A stretch of DNA of 45,487 nucleotides from JBBRBB01 sp038206235 (GCA_038206235.1 JBBRBB010000030.1:1-45487), one strand, 5' to 3'. Shown: positions 23,770-33,189, numbered from the stretch's first letter. Program-made: numbers and translations. Notes: generated by a model from the sequence alone, not told the origin.

Positions 23770-24308
23770 TTATAAATTATAATTATTAGCAAACCACTCT
23801 CCCATACTTCTTACTGAAACTTCTGCAATCACTTTTTCTTTTATCTTTTGCTGCAGATTTTTTATCGCCTTTGATATCATGTTGTTTTCAAGCGTTTCAT
23901 CATCATTCATTCCCATCTTTTCCATAAGCGATATTATTTGGCTGCTGCCGAAAGATGCAAACAATGGCTCATCCAATGATGAATAAACTATCGCTTTCGA
24001 AATTTTCAGTTTCTTAAAAATTTCCTGCTCTTTATTATACAAAGATAGTGCTCTGCAAAAATTATTTTTTCCGAACGTACATTCATTGCATTTACTTCCC
24101 TGTAAAATAAAATATTGTTTGTGCTCTTGCCTTTTGAAGAAAAAAATTCATCCATTTCGCTTAGGGTATCTTCAAACCAAACAATAAAAAAAATTTCTTC
24201 ATCTAAAGCTGATTGATTCAAGCAGGCGCTATATTTTCCCTGTTTATTCTTCCATATTTTATCGGTTGTTTTAATAATCGCATCACCACTCTTAAATAAA
24301 TTAAACAT
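23770..24308 (-). pseudogene. Conserved Bacteroidota protein, apparent frameshift
   Basis: Two overlapping frames give one continuous protein of about 178 aa. The first (24308 to about 24050) starts MFNLFKSGDAIIKTTDKIWK and runs to KIIFAEHY. The second (about 24048-23770) reads LYNKEQEIFKKLKISKAIVY and ends QKIKEKVIAEVSVRSMGEWF. The join EHY-PLYNKEQE, restored by adding one C at about 24049, fits a protein family I recall from Bacteroidota, where it is uncharacterised. As written, the first frame stops at 24006 (100 aa). This could be true decay or an error in a short C run. Function unknown. Confidence 0.7.
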
Positions 24309-24401
24309 GCAAATGTTTTTATAAATATCGTGCTTTCTGCCGCCATTATTTCAAACCAAAAAAACCGGCCTTTTGTTTTACTTTCGCAACCTCAAAAAAA
24401 A

Positions 24402-27338
24402 ATGGCAAAGCAATCGAAAAATAATATTGATACAAGTGAGGTGATTATTCAAAACAATAATCACGATAATGAATACATTGAAGTGTTTGGTGCAAGAGAG
24501 CATAATCTGAAAAATTTTGACATCAGCATTCCAAAAAATAAGTTAGTTGTTTTCACGGGTGTAAGCGGCAGTGGTAAATCATCATTAGCATTTGATACAA
24601 TTTATAATGAAGGTCAGCGCCGCTACATGGAAAGCTTCAGCGCTTATGCGCGGCAATTCATCGGCGATATGGAGCGGCCTGATGTTGATAAAATCACGGG
24701 GCTTTCTCCGGTAATTTCCATCGAACAAAAAACAACTAATAAAAATCCGAGAAGCACAGTTGGCACCATTACAGAGATATATGATTTTCTACGATTACTC
24801 TTTGCACGCACCGGCGAAGCATACAGTTACAACACGGGAAAAAAAATGGTGAAGTTTAGTGAAGAAGAAATTGTAGCGCACATCACTAAACATCATGCAA
24901 ATAAAAATATTATTTTATTGGCTCCTGTTGTTCGCGGACGCAAAGGTCATTACCGTGAGCTGTTTGAAGAGATACGGAAAAAGGGATTTTTAAAAATAAG
25001 GATTGATGGAGAAATAAAAGATATAACGCCGCGTATGCAGGTTGACCGTTATAAAATTCATGACATTGAAGTTGTTGTTGACCGCCTGAAAGTTGATGAT
25101 GCTTCTAAAATAAGAATTAGCCAAAGCGTGCAGCAAACATTGAAGATGGGAAAAGATTTGATGTTTGCATTGTTAGACCCCACCCCAAACCTCTCTTCAA
25201 GGGAGAGGGGAGTGCAAACCACCATGCAATTAGTTCAATATTCCAGACAACTCATGTGCGAAGAAACCGGCATCAGTTATGAAGAGCCTTCGCCCAATGC
25301 ATTTTCATTCAATTCTCCTTATGGTGCATGTGCTGCATGCAAAGGGCTGGGAAATGTTTTTACTATTGATATGAATGTAGTATTGCCAGACCTCTCTAAA
25401 ACTGTGATTGAAGGCGGCATTGTGCCATTGGGTGCAGAAAGAGAGGCAAGTGTGTTTCATCAGGTGGTTGCCTTTGCAAAAAAAAATAAGGTCAAATTAG
25501 ATGTGCCCATAAAGGACTTAACCAAAACACAATTGGACTTGCTCTTATATGGTGATAAGAATATTAATCCCTCATTGGAAGTGGATACAGATGATGAAAC
25601 TGTTCCCAAAGAATATACGGGCAGTTATGAAGGCATTATACCTATGCTGAAGCGATGGTTCAGTTCATCATACAGTACCGAAGTATTGAGAGAATGGGTG
25701 CAAAAATATATGACCCTGAAAACCTGTACCACATGCAACGGCGCAAGGTTGAGAAAAGAAAGCTTGTGGTTTAAGATTGATGAAAAAAATATTTCAGAAT
25801 TGAGTGAACTCAATCTCGATAAGCTACTCCTTTGGTTTAATGATGTAGAAACAAGACTCAGCAACAAACAAAACATTATTGCAAAAGATATATTGAAAGA
25901 GATAAGAGACCGGTTGCAGTTCTTATTAAATGTGGGATTAACTTATCTCTCCTTAAATCGCCCCTCACGTACATTGAGCGGAGGTGAAAGTCAGCGCATA
26001 CGGCTTGCAACGCAGATAGGCTCTCAGTTACAGGGCATCACGTATATTTTGGATGAGCCTTCTATTGGCTTGCATCAAAGAGATAATCATCGCCTGATTG
26101 ATGCATTAAAAAATCTTCGTGATATAGGCAATAGTATTTTAGTAGTGGAGCATGATAAAGATATTATGCTTGCCAGCGACCATCTTGTTGATATTGGCCC
26201 CAAAGCAGGCAAGCATGGCGGCGAAATAGTTGTTGCCGGACCGCCACAGCAGGTTGTTGATTTTAATTCTGAAACCTCAAAATATCTTACGGGCAAAAAG
26301 AAAATTGAAGTGCCTGCTGACAGAAGAAAAGGCAATGGAAAATTTTTAGAGCTGAATGGTGCAAAAGGAAACAATCTGAAAAACGTGCATGTAAAATTTT
26401 CTCTTGCAAAATTTATTGTGGTTACCGGTGTAAGCGGAAGCGGCAAAAGCACACTCATAAATGAAACGCTTTATCCCATTCTTGCGAAACATTGTTATAA
26501 CAGCAAGTATCCCTGCATGCAATACAAAACCATTGCAGGCTTGGAACACATTGATAAAGTAATTGAAATTGACCAAAGCCCGATTGGAAGAACGCCAAGA
26601 AGCAATCCTGCAACATACTGTGGTTTTTTCACTGATATAAGAACATTATTTGCATCTGTTCCCGAAGCGAAAATAAGAGGATACACTCCGGGTCGTTTTT
26701 CATTTAATGTAAAGAGTGGCAGATGCGATTTGTGCGAAGGCGGTGGTATGCGTGTGATTGAAATGAATTTTTTGCCCGATGTTTATGTGCACTGCGAAAA
26801 ATGCAATGGCAAAAGATATAACCGCGAAACACTTGAAATTCGTTACAAGGGAAAATCTATCAGCGATGTATTGAATATGACGGTTGATGAGGCCTGCGAA
26901 TTTTTTCAGCCGGTACCTTATATATACAGGAAAATAAAAGTGCTGCAGGATGTTGGTCTTGGTTACATTACACTGGGGCAAAGCGCTGTAACCCTTAGCG
27001 GCGGCGAGGCGCAGCGTGTAAAGCTGTCAACGGAACTGGGAAAAAAAGATACCGGCAAAACATTTTACATTCTCGATGAGCCTACAACCGGCTTGCACTT
27101 CCAGGATATTCAACACCTGCTTAATGTATTGAATAAATTGGTTGACAGGGGAAACACTGTGTTGGTAATTGAACATAATCTTGATGTAATAAAAGTTGCC
27201 GACCATATTATAGACCTTGGTCCCGAAGGCGGTGATGGCGGCGGAAGAATTTTATTTGAAGGCACACCCGAAGAAATGATTAATGAAAAAGAAAGTCATA
27301 CTGCGAAGTTTTTGAAGAAGGAGTTACAGATTATGTAG
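24402..27338 (+). CDS. uvrA: Excinuclease ABC subunit A
   Basis: 978 aa from the ATG at 24402. A GTG at 24330 would add an AT-rich-encoded leader with no likeness to UvrA. There are two ABC ATPase halves, each with Walker A GVSGSGKS, ABC signatures LSGGESQRIRLA and LSGGEAQRVKLS, and Walker B with ILDEPSIGLH or ILDEPTTGLH. Zinc-finger cysteines appear as CAACKGLG/CTTCNGARL and CDLCEGGG/CEKCNGKRY. It recognises bulky DNA lesions and loads UvrB. An insertion around DPTPNLSSRERGVQ is encoded by a GC-rich palindromic repeat (25178-25213), in frame, in a beta linker of the first half. No other uvr gene is in the window. Confidence 0.97.
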   Translation: MAKQSKNNIDTSEVIIQNNNHDNEYIEVFGAREHNLKNFDISIPKNKLVVFTGVSGSGKSSLAFDTIYNEGQRRYMESFSAYARQFIGDMERPDVDKITGLSPVISIEQKTTNKNPRSTVGTITEIYDFLRLLFARTGEAYSYNTGKKMVKFSEEEIVAHITKHHANKNIILLAPVVRGRKGHYRELFEEIRKKGFLKIRIDGEIKDITPRMQVDRYKIHDIEVVVDRLKVDDASKIRISQSVQQTLKMGKDLMFALLDPTPNLSSRERGVQTTMQLVQYSRQLMCEETGISYEEPSPNAFSFNSPYGACAACKGLGNVFTIDMNVVLPDLSKTVIEGGIVPLGAEREASVFHQVVAFAKKNKVKLDVPIKDLTKTQLDLLLYGDKNINPSLEVDTDDETVPKEYTGSYEGIIPMLKRWFSSSYSTEVLREWVQKYMTLKTCTTCNGARLRKESLWFKIDEKNISELSELNLDKLLLWFNDVETRLSNKQNIIAKDILKEIRDRLQFLLNVGLTYLSLNRPSRTLSGGESQRIRLATQIGSQLQGITYILDEPSIGLHQRDNHRLIDALKNLRDIGNSILVVEHDKDIMLASDHLVDIGPKAGKHGGEIVVAGPPQQVVDFNSETSKYLTGKKKIEVPADRRKGNGKFLELNGAKGNNLKNVHVKFSLAKFIVVTGVSGSGKSTLINETLYPILAKHCYNSKYPCMQYKTIAGLEHIDKVIEIDQSPIGRTPRSNPATYCGFFTDIRTLFASVPEAKIRGYTPGRFSFNVKSGRCDLCEGGGMRVIEMNFLPDVYVHCEKCNGKRYNRETLEIRYKGKSISDVLNMTVDEACEFFQPVPYIYRKIKVLQDVGLGYITLGQSAVTLSGGEAQRVKLSTELGKKDTGKTFYILDEPTTGLHFQDIQHLLNVLNKLVDRGNTVLVIEHNLDVIKVADHIIDLGPEGGDGGGRILFEGTPEEMINEKESHTAKFLKKELQIM
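25178..25213 (+). repeat. GC-rich palindromic repeat, in frame inside uvrA
   Basis: CCTCTC (25190-25195) and GAGAGG (25203-25208) form the stem, flanked by CCCCACCCC on the left and GGGAG on the right. It encodes about 12 extra residues in a connecting segment ahead of the LMCEETGISY motif and keeps the frame. Confidence 0.65.
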
Positions 27339-27460
27339 CTTGTTTTTGTTGCCACAAACAAAAGTTGATAAAAGATTTGTAGCTTACTTATGCGTCGCAA
27401 AGTTCCTTGCTAACATACAAACTATAAAGAGGAAAAATTGCAGCGAAAGTGGCACATACT

Positions 27461-28204
27461 CTATTCTTTCTTTGTGTTGTATCGTACAAAATATTCATCA
27501 ATTTCAGGCCTCAATTCAATGCCAACGCTTTCAAAAATGTCAAGCAATTGTTGATATGTTCCTTCGCCTCCCAAGAAATTCCAAAACTCTTCTCCTACTT
27601 TCAATTCATTGTTTAAATCAAGCATTCCACGCATTGTCCAACGAGTATAAGGTTGAGGTTCATAGGGATTGTAAGGAATAGCAATAAGCGTTTTGATTTT
27701 TGCAGTTGGATTTGTTGCTAAAATTGCTGCTGTCCATTGTAATAATGTTCTTTTAAATTCTTTAAAGCCGCCTGCATTTGGTTTGGCAGTTTTCAAATCA
27801 AACAAATAAACAGTATCATCATTTGCAATAAGTTTTATATCAACTTTAGTCAGCTTTACTATTTTCATTTCTCCACTTTGGCAAACATTTCTTATTGCGG
27901 CAATTTCACTTTCTTGGTCAGGATTTGTAATTGCGGTTGTTAAGCCATTCATGATATGCTCAATGGCAAGAAAGGCATCAGCACTTATTTCATGTCCTGC
28001 GGATTGCTGTGATAATGCTTCTTTAAATGATACAGAGCTTATTTCTTTTGCTACGGGTTCAAAAATACTTGTCCCAAAATTTGTATTCAACGAGTGGATA
28101 AATGCATACAATGCAATGCGGTCTTTACCAAGCAGCCGTGTGTGAAATGGCATTGAAGCTGGCTCTGGCTTATAACTTAAATTTTTATGGAGCCAGAAAA
28201 TATC
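27461..28204 (-). pseudogene. TdeIII-like type II restriction endonuclease, 5'-truncated
   Basis: From the ATG at 28153 it is 230 aa, but the frame is open upstream to a stop near 28205. It adds DIFWLHKNLSYKPEPAS without any ATG, GTG or TTG, so the true N-terminus is lost. The nuclease core is visible: VDIKLIANDDTVYLFDLKTA (a D...DxK arrangement of the PD-(D/E)xK fold) followed by KPNAGGFKEFKRTLLQW, and a conserved C-terminus (YNPYEPQPYTRWTMRGML, EEFWNFLGGEGTYQQLL). This pattern matches the TdeIII/MjaII-type endonucleases as I remember them. Its methyltransferase partner upstream is also broken, so it is probably dead or harmless. The family name is from memory; the truncation is seen directly. 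Confidence 0.65.
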
Positions 28205-28206
28205 TA

Positions 28207-28932
28207 CTATTTAACTGCCGTTGCTTCGCACTCTTCAACATGTGTAATTCTATTGAACAATATGCGCCAAATAACATCAATTTGTCGCAATAAATTGTAA
28301 TCAGAAAATTGCAGTTCGGGACAAGATTTTAGAGTTGTGATTTCATCCAGTTTTTTTTCATTGAATTTTTTTGATTTATCAGGACAATAAGTTTGATAAC
28401 CTCTGATGTTCCCAATTTCAATCAATCTACCTTGTAAAACAGAATGCAAACTCTCCTCAACTGTATTCTTTGCTTCTTCTTTTATAAGTGGTGGCGATAA
28501 AAGTAAATTCCAATTATTAATAAAAGAGCTGCAATCAATTCTATTTCCTCTACCTGCTAACACTATATTTAAATTTCTATCAATATTGATTTTATATTCG
28601 CCATTTCTGTCATGGCTTATCTCTGGTAAATGTTTAAACAAAATTTTTGCAGGTATAATCACAACATGATCTACAGAACCACAGATGAAAGCGATAAATG
28701 GATTATCTAGATTAGCAATCTCTTCAACGGCAATATAATTGATACCGAAAAAATATCTTCTGTTACCTTCTGAAGAAGCTCGAACTAAAACATTTGCTTC
28801 ACCAATGTGATAAGTTCGTGATTTCAGAACTTTTATTAGTTCTATGCTTGCTTGAAATTCTTTTGCTTTCTCAAGAAATTGAGAAGCCAATAAATCAGAT
28901 GGGCTTATTTTTTTTGTTGAAATAAAATTCAT
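28207..28932 (-). CDS. R-M-associated protein of unknown function, likely 3'-truncated
   Basis: 241 aa. The start overlaps the stop of the 64-aa gene upstream (ATGA at 28929-28932). The middle part (GYQTYCPDKSKKFNEKKLDE, then SDYNLLRQIDVIW) resembles proteins in which IDVIW is followed by a nuclease-like 'afEVExST' strand. Here that continuation is missing, and after IDVIWR come only 18 unrelated residues before the stop. I infer that the C-terminus was deleted at the junction with the endonuclease remnant. No firm family assignment. The position, in one strand with the methyltransferase and endonuclease, suggests it belonged to the restriction-modification locus. Confidence 0.5.
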   Translation of the reverse strand: MNFISTKKISPSDLLASQFLEKAKEFQASIELIKVLKSRTYHIGEANVLVRASSEGNRRYFFGINYIAVEEIANLDNPFIAFICGSVDHVVIIPAKILFKHLPEISHDRNGEYKINIDRNLNIVLAGRGNRIDCSSFINNWNLLLSPPLIKEEAKNTVEESLHSVLQGRLIEIGNIRGYQTYCPDKSKKFNEKKLDEITTLKSCPELQFSDYNLLRQIDVIWRILFNRITHVEECEATAVK

Positions 28933-29123
28933 TGGCTAATCATCTCTGAAAAAATTGCTTGATACGTAATTCCAATGGTTTCTCCAATACCCCATTCTAA
29001 TCCCTTCTTTACAATTTGAATTTCATCATCGGTTAACTCTCTCCCGATTTTTTCGTTTGCTTCATATTGCAAATCTTCTACAGTAATAGCGAAAACTAAA
29101 TCTTCTTTTTTGAATGTTTCCAT
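28929..29123 (-). CDS. Small acidic protein in the R-M remnant (64 aa)
   Basis: Starts METFKKEDLVFAITVEDLQY, with an acidic helix-turn-helix-like stretch (IGRELTDDEIQIVKKGLEWG). No family is recognised. The stop overlaps the start of the next gene by 4 nt (ATGA), so it is translationally coupled to it. It lies 15 nt after the truncated methyltransferase. In restriction-modification loci a small gene like this can be a controller, but no clear DNA-binding helix pair is seen, so the role stays open. Confidence 0.55.
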   Translation of the reverse strand: METFKKEDLVFAITVEDLQYEANEKIGRELTDDEIQIVKKGLEWGIGETIGITYQAIFSEMISQ

Positions 29124-29138
29124 AATTCAAATGTAGTA

Positions 29139-29462
29139 CTAATGATCAAGTTCATATGCCTGAACCATTGTTGTTCCGCTTCCGGAAAATGGGTCGAGAA
29201 TTATGTCGCCTTTTTTAAAGAACGTTTCCTTTTTAAATTTGTCTGTGTGGTTATCGAGGAAATATTCAACCAGTTGAGGAATGAATTTTCCTTTGTAAGG
29301 GTGCAAGCGGTGAACATGCTTAGTTGTTTCAGCTTCTTTGTATTGGTCAAAAGATAAAGTCCAATTTAAGTCGTTGCCCAATTGATATTTCCATGAATTT
29401 TCTCTATGCCCATACTTTATTCTGCAGATGTAGTAAGAAGTATTACATACTATATGGAACAA
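29139..29462 (-). pseudogene. DNA methyltransferase fragment (N-terminal part)
   Basis: The open frame includes WKYQLGNDLNWTLSFDQYKE, then HVHRLHPYKGKFIPQLVEYF and the S-adenosylmethionine-binding motif DPFSGSGTTMVQAYE, and then stops (ELDH). DNA methyltransferases of this type continue for at least 200 more residues, including the target-recognition region, so this is a 3'-truncated remnant. The first about 20 codons overlap, antisense, the start of the VOC gene at 29406; real methyltransferase sequence begins near GHRENSWKY. With the broken endonuclease downstream it marks a decayed type II system. Confidence 0.75.
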
Positions 29463-29738
29463 CTTGCATTTGACGAAAAATGGGAATGGGATAACCCAAC
29501 CACATTCGGAGGCGTATCAAAAGATTGCGTGAACCTGTTTTTTTGTTTAAAGAACCAGGGAAACCCGGGAACCTGGATTGCTGTGAATGTTGATAATGTT
29601 GATGAGTATTATGAAACTATAAAATCAAGAGGCGCCAAAATACTGGCAGTTCCTGAAGACAAGGAATGGAACATGAGAGAGATGCTGGTAGAAGACCCCG
29701 ACGGGCATATTATAAGATTCGGACATCATATTGATTAA
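29406..29738 (+). CDS. VOC/glyoxalase family protein
   Basis: 110 aa. The first module starts abruptly (MPILYSADVVRSITYYMEQL), where relatives usually have a few more residues. The second module ends with VEDPDGHIIRFGHH, the normal VOC signature. It is not closely similar to the VOC protein at 16209-16571. Its 5' end abuts and overlaps, antisense, the methyltransferase remnant, so the restriction locus may have been inserted at, or have replaced, its original start region. The substrate is unknown. Confidence 0.85.
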   Translation: MPILYSADVVRSITYYMEQLAFDEKWEWDNPTTFGGVSKDCVNLFFCLKNQGNPGTWIAVNVDNVDEYYETIKSRGAKILAVPEDKEWNMREMLVEDPDGHIIRFGHHID

Positions 29739-29876
29739 AAATAATAAATCTGCAATAATCACGGTATATCAAATATTGGCTTACCGGTATGAATAGAATT
29801 ATAGTTTATGTAACCTCTTGTATTGGCTGTTGAGCTTTCATTGCGCAGCAAAACTCAAAAGAATTTCTTATCCTCT

Positions 29877-31433
29877 TTATTTTGAATATTCTTTTGATGA
29901 ACTATATTCCTCTTCTGCCAAATCAAACACTTCAAGATTCTTTCTTGCAGGTGCCGTTAATACTTCACCGGTTATAGAAAACCGGGAGCCATGACAGGGA
30001 CAATCCCAGCTTTTTTCAGCCGCATTCCATTGCACCTTACAATCAATATGTGTGCAGGCTGTGCTCACCGCATAGAGCTTTCCATTCTCATCTTTATAAA
30101 GACCCATTTTTTTGCCCTCATATTCTACCACTCTTCCTTCATTATGAGCAAGGCTTGAAAGAGTTTCAATATCTTCCTTTGGAAATAATCCGCCAATAAA
30201 TTTGCCAACCACATCAGCAGACTCTTTAATAAAATTGGCAAAGCCTGCAATGGGTTTTATTCGGTTGGGGTCAAAGAGTTCAGCATAATCGCTTACCCCA
30301 TGCACAATTAAGTCGCTAAGCAACATGGCACTGAAGGTTCCGTATATAATTCCGTTTCCGCCAAAGCCTGTTGCCACATACATATTGCCGGCATGGGCAG
30401 GCAGATTTCCTATATAGGGTAATCCGTCTGCAGGTTCAAAATATTGAGAGCTCCATTTATAAGATACTTCCTTCACATCAAAAAAGCTGCGGATATGGCT
30501 TTCTAATCTTCTGAAGCAGCCTTCGGTATTTTCTTCATGCCCGGTTTTATGGTCTTCACCGCCAACAATTAAATAGGGAATGCCTTTTACTTCCTGCGTG
30601 CGGTAATAATGATAGGGGTCGTTCATATCATACACAACCGCATCAGGGTAATCACTTTTTTTATTGAGTTGCACTGCCATTACGTAGCTGCGATATGGGG
30701 CGCAGCGAAAATGCAGCAGGTTTACACCGGGTGGAATATGCGTGGCATAAATAAATTTCCTGCATACAATATTTCCCTGGGAAGTATGCACGGTAATCAT
30801 TTCATTTTCCTCAGTCTTTAATACACGGCAGTTTTGCACTATCACGCCATTTTCTTTTTCAAAGGCATTGGCGAGAGCATATACATATTGCAGGGGATGA
30901 AACTGCGACTGGCTGGCAAACAATGCAATTTTTAAATAGGGTATTGGTAAAACGGTAGAATTAATAAAATCCACTTTTACGCCGAGCTTCTTTGAGGCCT
31001 CAATAATTTCCTGCAGTTCTTTTGATTGCTCTTCATTGATAGAAAACAAATAACCGGGAAGTTCTTTAAAGCTGCAGCTTATATTGTATGTGCTGATGTT
31101 TTCTTTAATTAATGCAATCGCTTTTTTAGCGGCTCTGGCAACAAGCAGCGCATCAGCAAGTGAAAAGTTTTTTATTATTTTCTGATAAGGTGTATCGAAG
31201 AAAGTGTTGATATGCGCGGTGGTGCCGCCGGTGGTGCCAAAGCAAATGTTATGCGCTTCCAATACAATACATTTTTTCCCTGCCTTTTGCAGCTGCAAAG
31301 CAGTTGTGATGCCGGTGATGCCGCCACCTGCAATTGCCACATCAAATTCTTCATTGGGAAGGTGAGTTGTTTTTGAAGAGTATTGGGGCATTGAATCTTG
31401 CCAAAGACTTACCAGGTTTCCATCTCTTTGCAT
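29877..31433 (-). CDS. FAD-dependent oxidoreductase with C-terminal Rieske domain
   Basis: 518 aa from the ATG at 31433. A GTG 36 nt upstream is possible but adds a poor leader. The N-terminal DAO-type domain has the dinucleotide-binding AIAGGGITGITTALQLQKAG and acid EAH. A second FAD segment lies at GYLFS/ATGFGGNGIIYGTFSAM. The C-terminal about 100 residues form a Rieske [2Fe-2S] domain with CTHIDC and CPCHGSRF as cluster ligands. Proteins of this layout (YhfW-like) are widespread and uncharacterised. A shorter paralogue without the Rieske domain is at 33190-34392. It would oxidise an amine-like substrate and pass electrons through the cluster. Confidence 0.92.
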   Translation of the reverse strand: MQRDGNLVSLWQDSMPQYSSKTTHLPNEEFDVAIAGGGITGITTALQLQKAGKKCIVLEAHNICFGTTGGTTAHINTFFDTPYQKIIKNFSLADALLVARAAKKAIALIKENISTYNISCSFKELPGYLFSINEEQSKELQEIIEASKKLGVKVDFINSTVLPIPYLKIALFASQSQFHPLQYVYALANAFEKENGVIVQNCRVLKTEENEMITVHTSQGNIVCRKFIYATHIPPGVNLLHFRCAPYRSYVMAVQLNKKSDYPDAVVYDMNDPYHYYRTQEVKGIPYLIVGGEDHKTGHEENTEGCFRRLESHIRSFFDVKEVSYKWSSQYFEPADGLPYIGNLPAHAGNMYVATGFGGNGIIYGTFSAMLLSDLIVHGVSDYAELFDPNRIKPIAGFANFIKESADVVGKFIGGLFPKEDIETLSSLAHNEGRVVEYEGKKMGLYKDENGKLYAVSTACTHIDCKVQWNAAEKSWDCPCHGSRFSITGEVLTAPARKNLEVFDLAEEEYSSSKEYSK

Positions 31434-32121
31434 AATCTTTTTTTTATTAAACAATAAACTTAATGCCACAAATAAAAGCAGGGAATCAAGATAACCTTTT
31501 ACATAAATTCAATAAAGGGAAAATAACAGTGGATATATTTTATAAAACAGCTAGCAGGTGTAAATAAAAAAGCTGTTATTGAATTTTGCGCAATATTAAA
31601 CTTATGAATGTAAAGCAGCATTCAGCAAAATTTTTATAACAGCTCCGAGGTTGCTTCCTCTCATAACTTACACATATTTATCGGCAGTTTTTTTCTTAGG
31701 TTAACCTATCTTATCTTATTCGATTCGCTTTAGAAAAGGTGACTTTCAAAGATTATATTATAAACAGTAAAAAAATTATGCCTGACTATCTCCGGCTTAT
31801 TGTGACTTACTGATAAATTTTAAAGTAACTGATGTAATAAAAATTAATTACTCAAAAAAAAATTGAATATTTTGAAGATACTCTTGTGCGTAGTGAGGAT
31901 TATAACGTGAAGATGATACAGGCCCGCTCACAAAGAAGAAGGCATAACACTTCACCGGCACCTCATTAAACTCTTCCCTGGCTTAACTTTCAAATGAGCA
32001 TGTTCTTTTTTCTACACGCAATCCGTGTGCAAAAGGGTATATTGTTCTACATTTTAAAAAGGAAACATGCAATTAAAGGACGGGTATATTTTTTTGTGTG
32101 ATTTATAATAAATAAAATTTT
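31434..32121. other. Gene-free interval of about 690 nt
   Basis: Between the divergent FAD-Rieske gene and the DUF2383 gene. AT-rich, with no ORF that looks real. A short open frame at 31865-31969 without an ATG ends VRSEDYNVKMIQARSQRR plus a short tail, which could be a relic or chance. No RNA gene, clear hairpin or consensus promoter is recognised. Confidence 0.5.
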
Positions 32122-32616
32122 ATGCAAAACACTGAATTAACCAACGTGCTTAACGACCTTGTAAGAATAAATAATGATCGTATAGAAGGTTATGAGAATG
32201 CAATGGACGAAGCCAAAAATATTGATATTGACCTTCAGGCTATTTTTCAGCGGATGATAGAAGAGAGCCGCAAGTATAAAAGTGAATTGGTACAGGCTAT
32301 ACAAAGCCGCGGAGGTGAAGCCGATTCAAATGAAACTACCAATTCAGGAAAAGTTTACAGGGTATGGATGGATTTAAAAAATGCCTTTACCGGTAAAGAC
32401 AGGAAATCTGTTCTTGAATCATGCGAGTTTGGAGAAGATGCAGCACAGAAGGCTTACCAACATGCATTGGAGTCAGATGCGGTAATGGATACAGATATAC
32501 GGCAATTAATTTCTAAGCAAAAAGCAGAGCTTAAAAGCTCACATGACCTTATTAAAAGCTACAGGGATATGCACGCCACAGTGAGCAAGCAAATGGATAA
32601 ATTATCAAGCATTTAG
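32122..32616 (+). CDS. DUF2383 (PA2169-like) four-helix-bundle protein
   Basis: 164 aa, entirely alpha-helical. The pattern (LNDLVRINNDRIEGYENAMD, then LQAIFQRMIEESRKYKSELV, then ESCEFGEDAAQKAYQ and ELKSSHDLIKSYRD) is that of the DUF2383/PA2169 family, ferritin-like bundles of unknown function often found among stress-induced genes. Metal ligands are not clearly conserved here. It is followed by two tandem terminators and a small lmo0937-type membrane protein gene on the other strand, a combination that suggests a general stress locus. Confidence 0.88.
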   Translation: MQNTELTNVLNDLVRINNDRIEGYENAMDEAKNIDIDLQAIFQRMIEESRKYKSELVQAIQSRGGEADSNETTNSGKVYRVWMDLKNAFTGKDRKSVLESCEFGEDAAQKAYQHALESDAVMDTDIRQLISKQKAELKSSHDLIKSYRDMHATVSKQMDKLSSI

Positions 32617-32695
32617 TGCTAATTATCTTGCTTCGCTGTACTTGTTATACACATGCAGCTTTTAGGTTTCAAAGCACATGGGATAATAATAAAAG

Positions 32696-32717
32696 GCTGG
32701 TTTCTACCAGCTTTTTT
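32696..32717 (+). terminator. Terminator after DUF2383 gene
   Basis: GCTGGT-TTCT-ACCAGC, then CTTTTTTATT-type T-run; 80 nt after the stop at 32616. Confidence 0.7.
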
Positions 32718-32721
32718 ATTT

Positions 32722-32740
32722 GCAGGTATTCCTGCTTTTT
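32722..32740 (+). terminator. Second, tandem terminator
   Basis: GCAGG-TATT-CCTGC followed by TTTTT, only 4 nt after the first terminator. Two in a row suggest that strong insulation of the DUF2383 transcript is selected. Confidence 0.6.
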
Positions 32741-32847
32741 AGTCTTTCAGTGAATAATCTAAATCGTATCGTACTTAAAAGTCGGCTGCGTGACATAGCT
32801 AACGGCAAAGGCTTATGAATACTTCTTTTCAAGGGATACTTCAACTA

Positions 32848-32878
32848 CAAAAAGGCTGTCTCTGTTTGGGGACAACCT
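32848..32878 (-). terminator. Terminator of the lmo0937-type gene
   Basis: AGGCTGTC (32853-32860) pairs with GACAACCT (32871-32878) with one mismatch; on the minus strand it is followed by TTTTT (32852-32848). It lies 28 nt beyond the stop of the small gene. Confidence 0.55.
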
Positions 32879-32905
32879 CTTAAATTTTTGCATTGAGTTA
32901 TCGTA

Positions 32906-33052
32906 TTATGTTCTGCGCATTAACCCAAGAATAAGGGAGATTACAGCCAATACAAGGAGAATATGTATTAACCCCGGGGCGCTCCATACAAAAAAACCTA
33001 ACAACCAACAGATAACTAAAATAACAGCAATTACATACAAGATATTTCGCAT
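32906..33052 (-). CDS. lmo0937 family small membrane protein (48 aa)
   Basis: Starts MRNILYVIAVILVICWLLGF, then a short turn (FVWSAPG) and a second helix (LIHILLVLAVISLILGL), ending MRRT. Two TM helices around a small polar turn are the hallmark of the lmo0937 family, small membrane proteins often induced by stress. The function is unknown. It starts at an ATG at 33052 and stops at 32906-32908. Its neighbours are the DUF2383 gene and an FAD oxidoreductase, both on the other strand. Confidence 0.85.
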   Translation of the reverse strand: MRNILYVIAVILVICWLLGFFVWSAPGLIHILLVLAVISLILGLMRRT

Positions 33053-33189
33053 AAAATAAATTTAGCAGTAATGAATAAAAAATGCTGCCATGAATTATTT
33101 TATGAAATTGGGGAGTATGCTCTACAAAATATATTATGCATTAAAATTCACCGTAATAAAGAAGTTGCTTAATTTACAATTTTAAAAAT

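Noticed and set aside
27340..27681. Plus-strand frame following uvrA
   Set aside because: Most of it is antisense to the endonuclease remnant, which has the real family motifs.
31434..32121. Non-coding RNA gene in the long intergenic interval
   Set aside because: No conserved RNA core or convincing hairpin-terminator pair could be recognised by eye.
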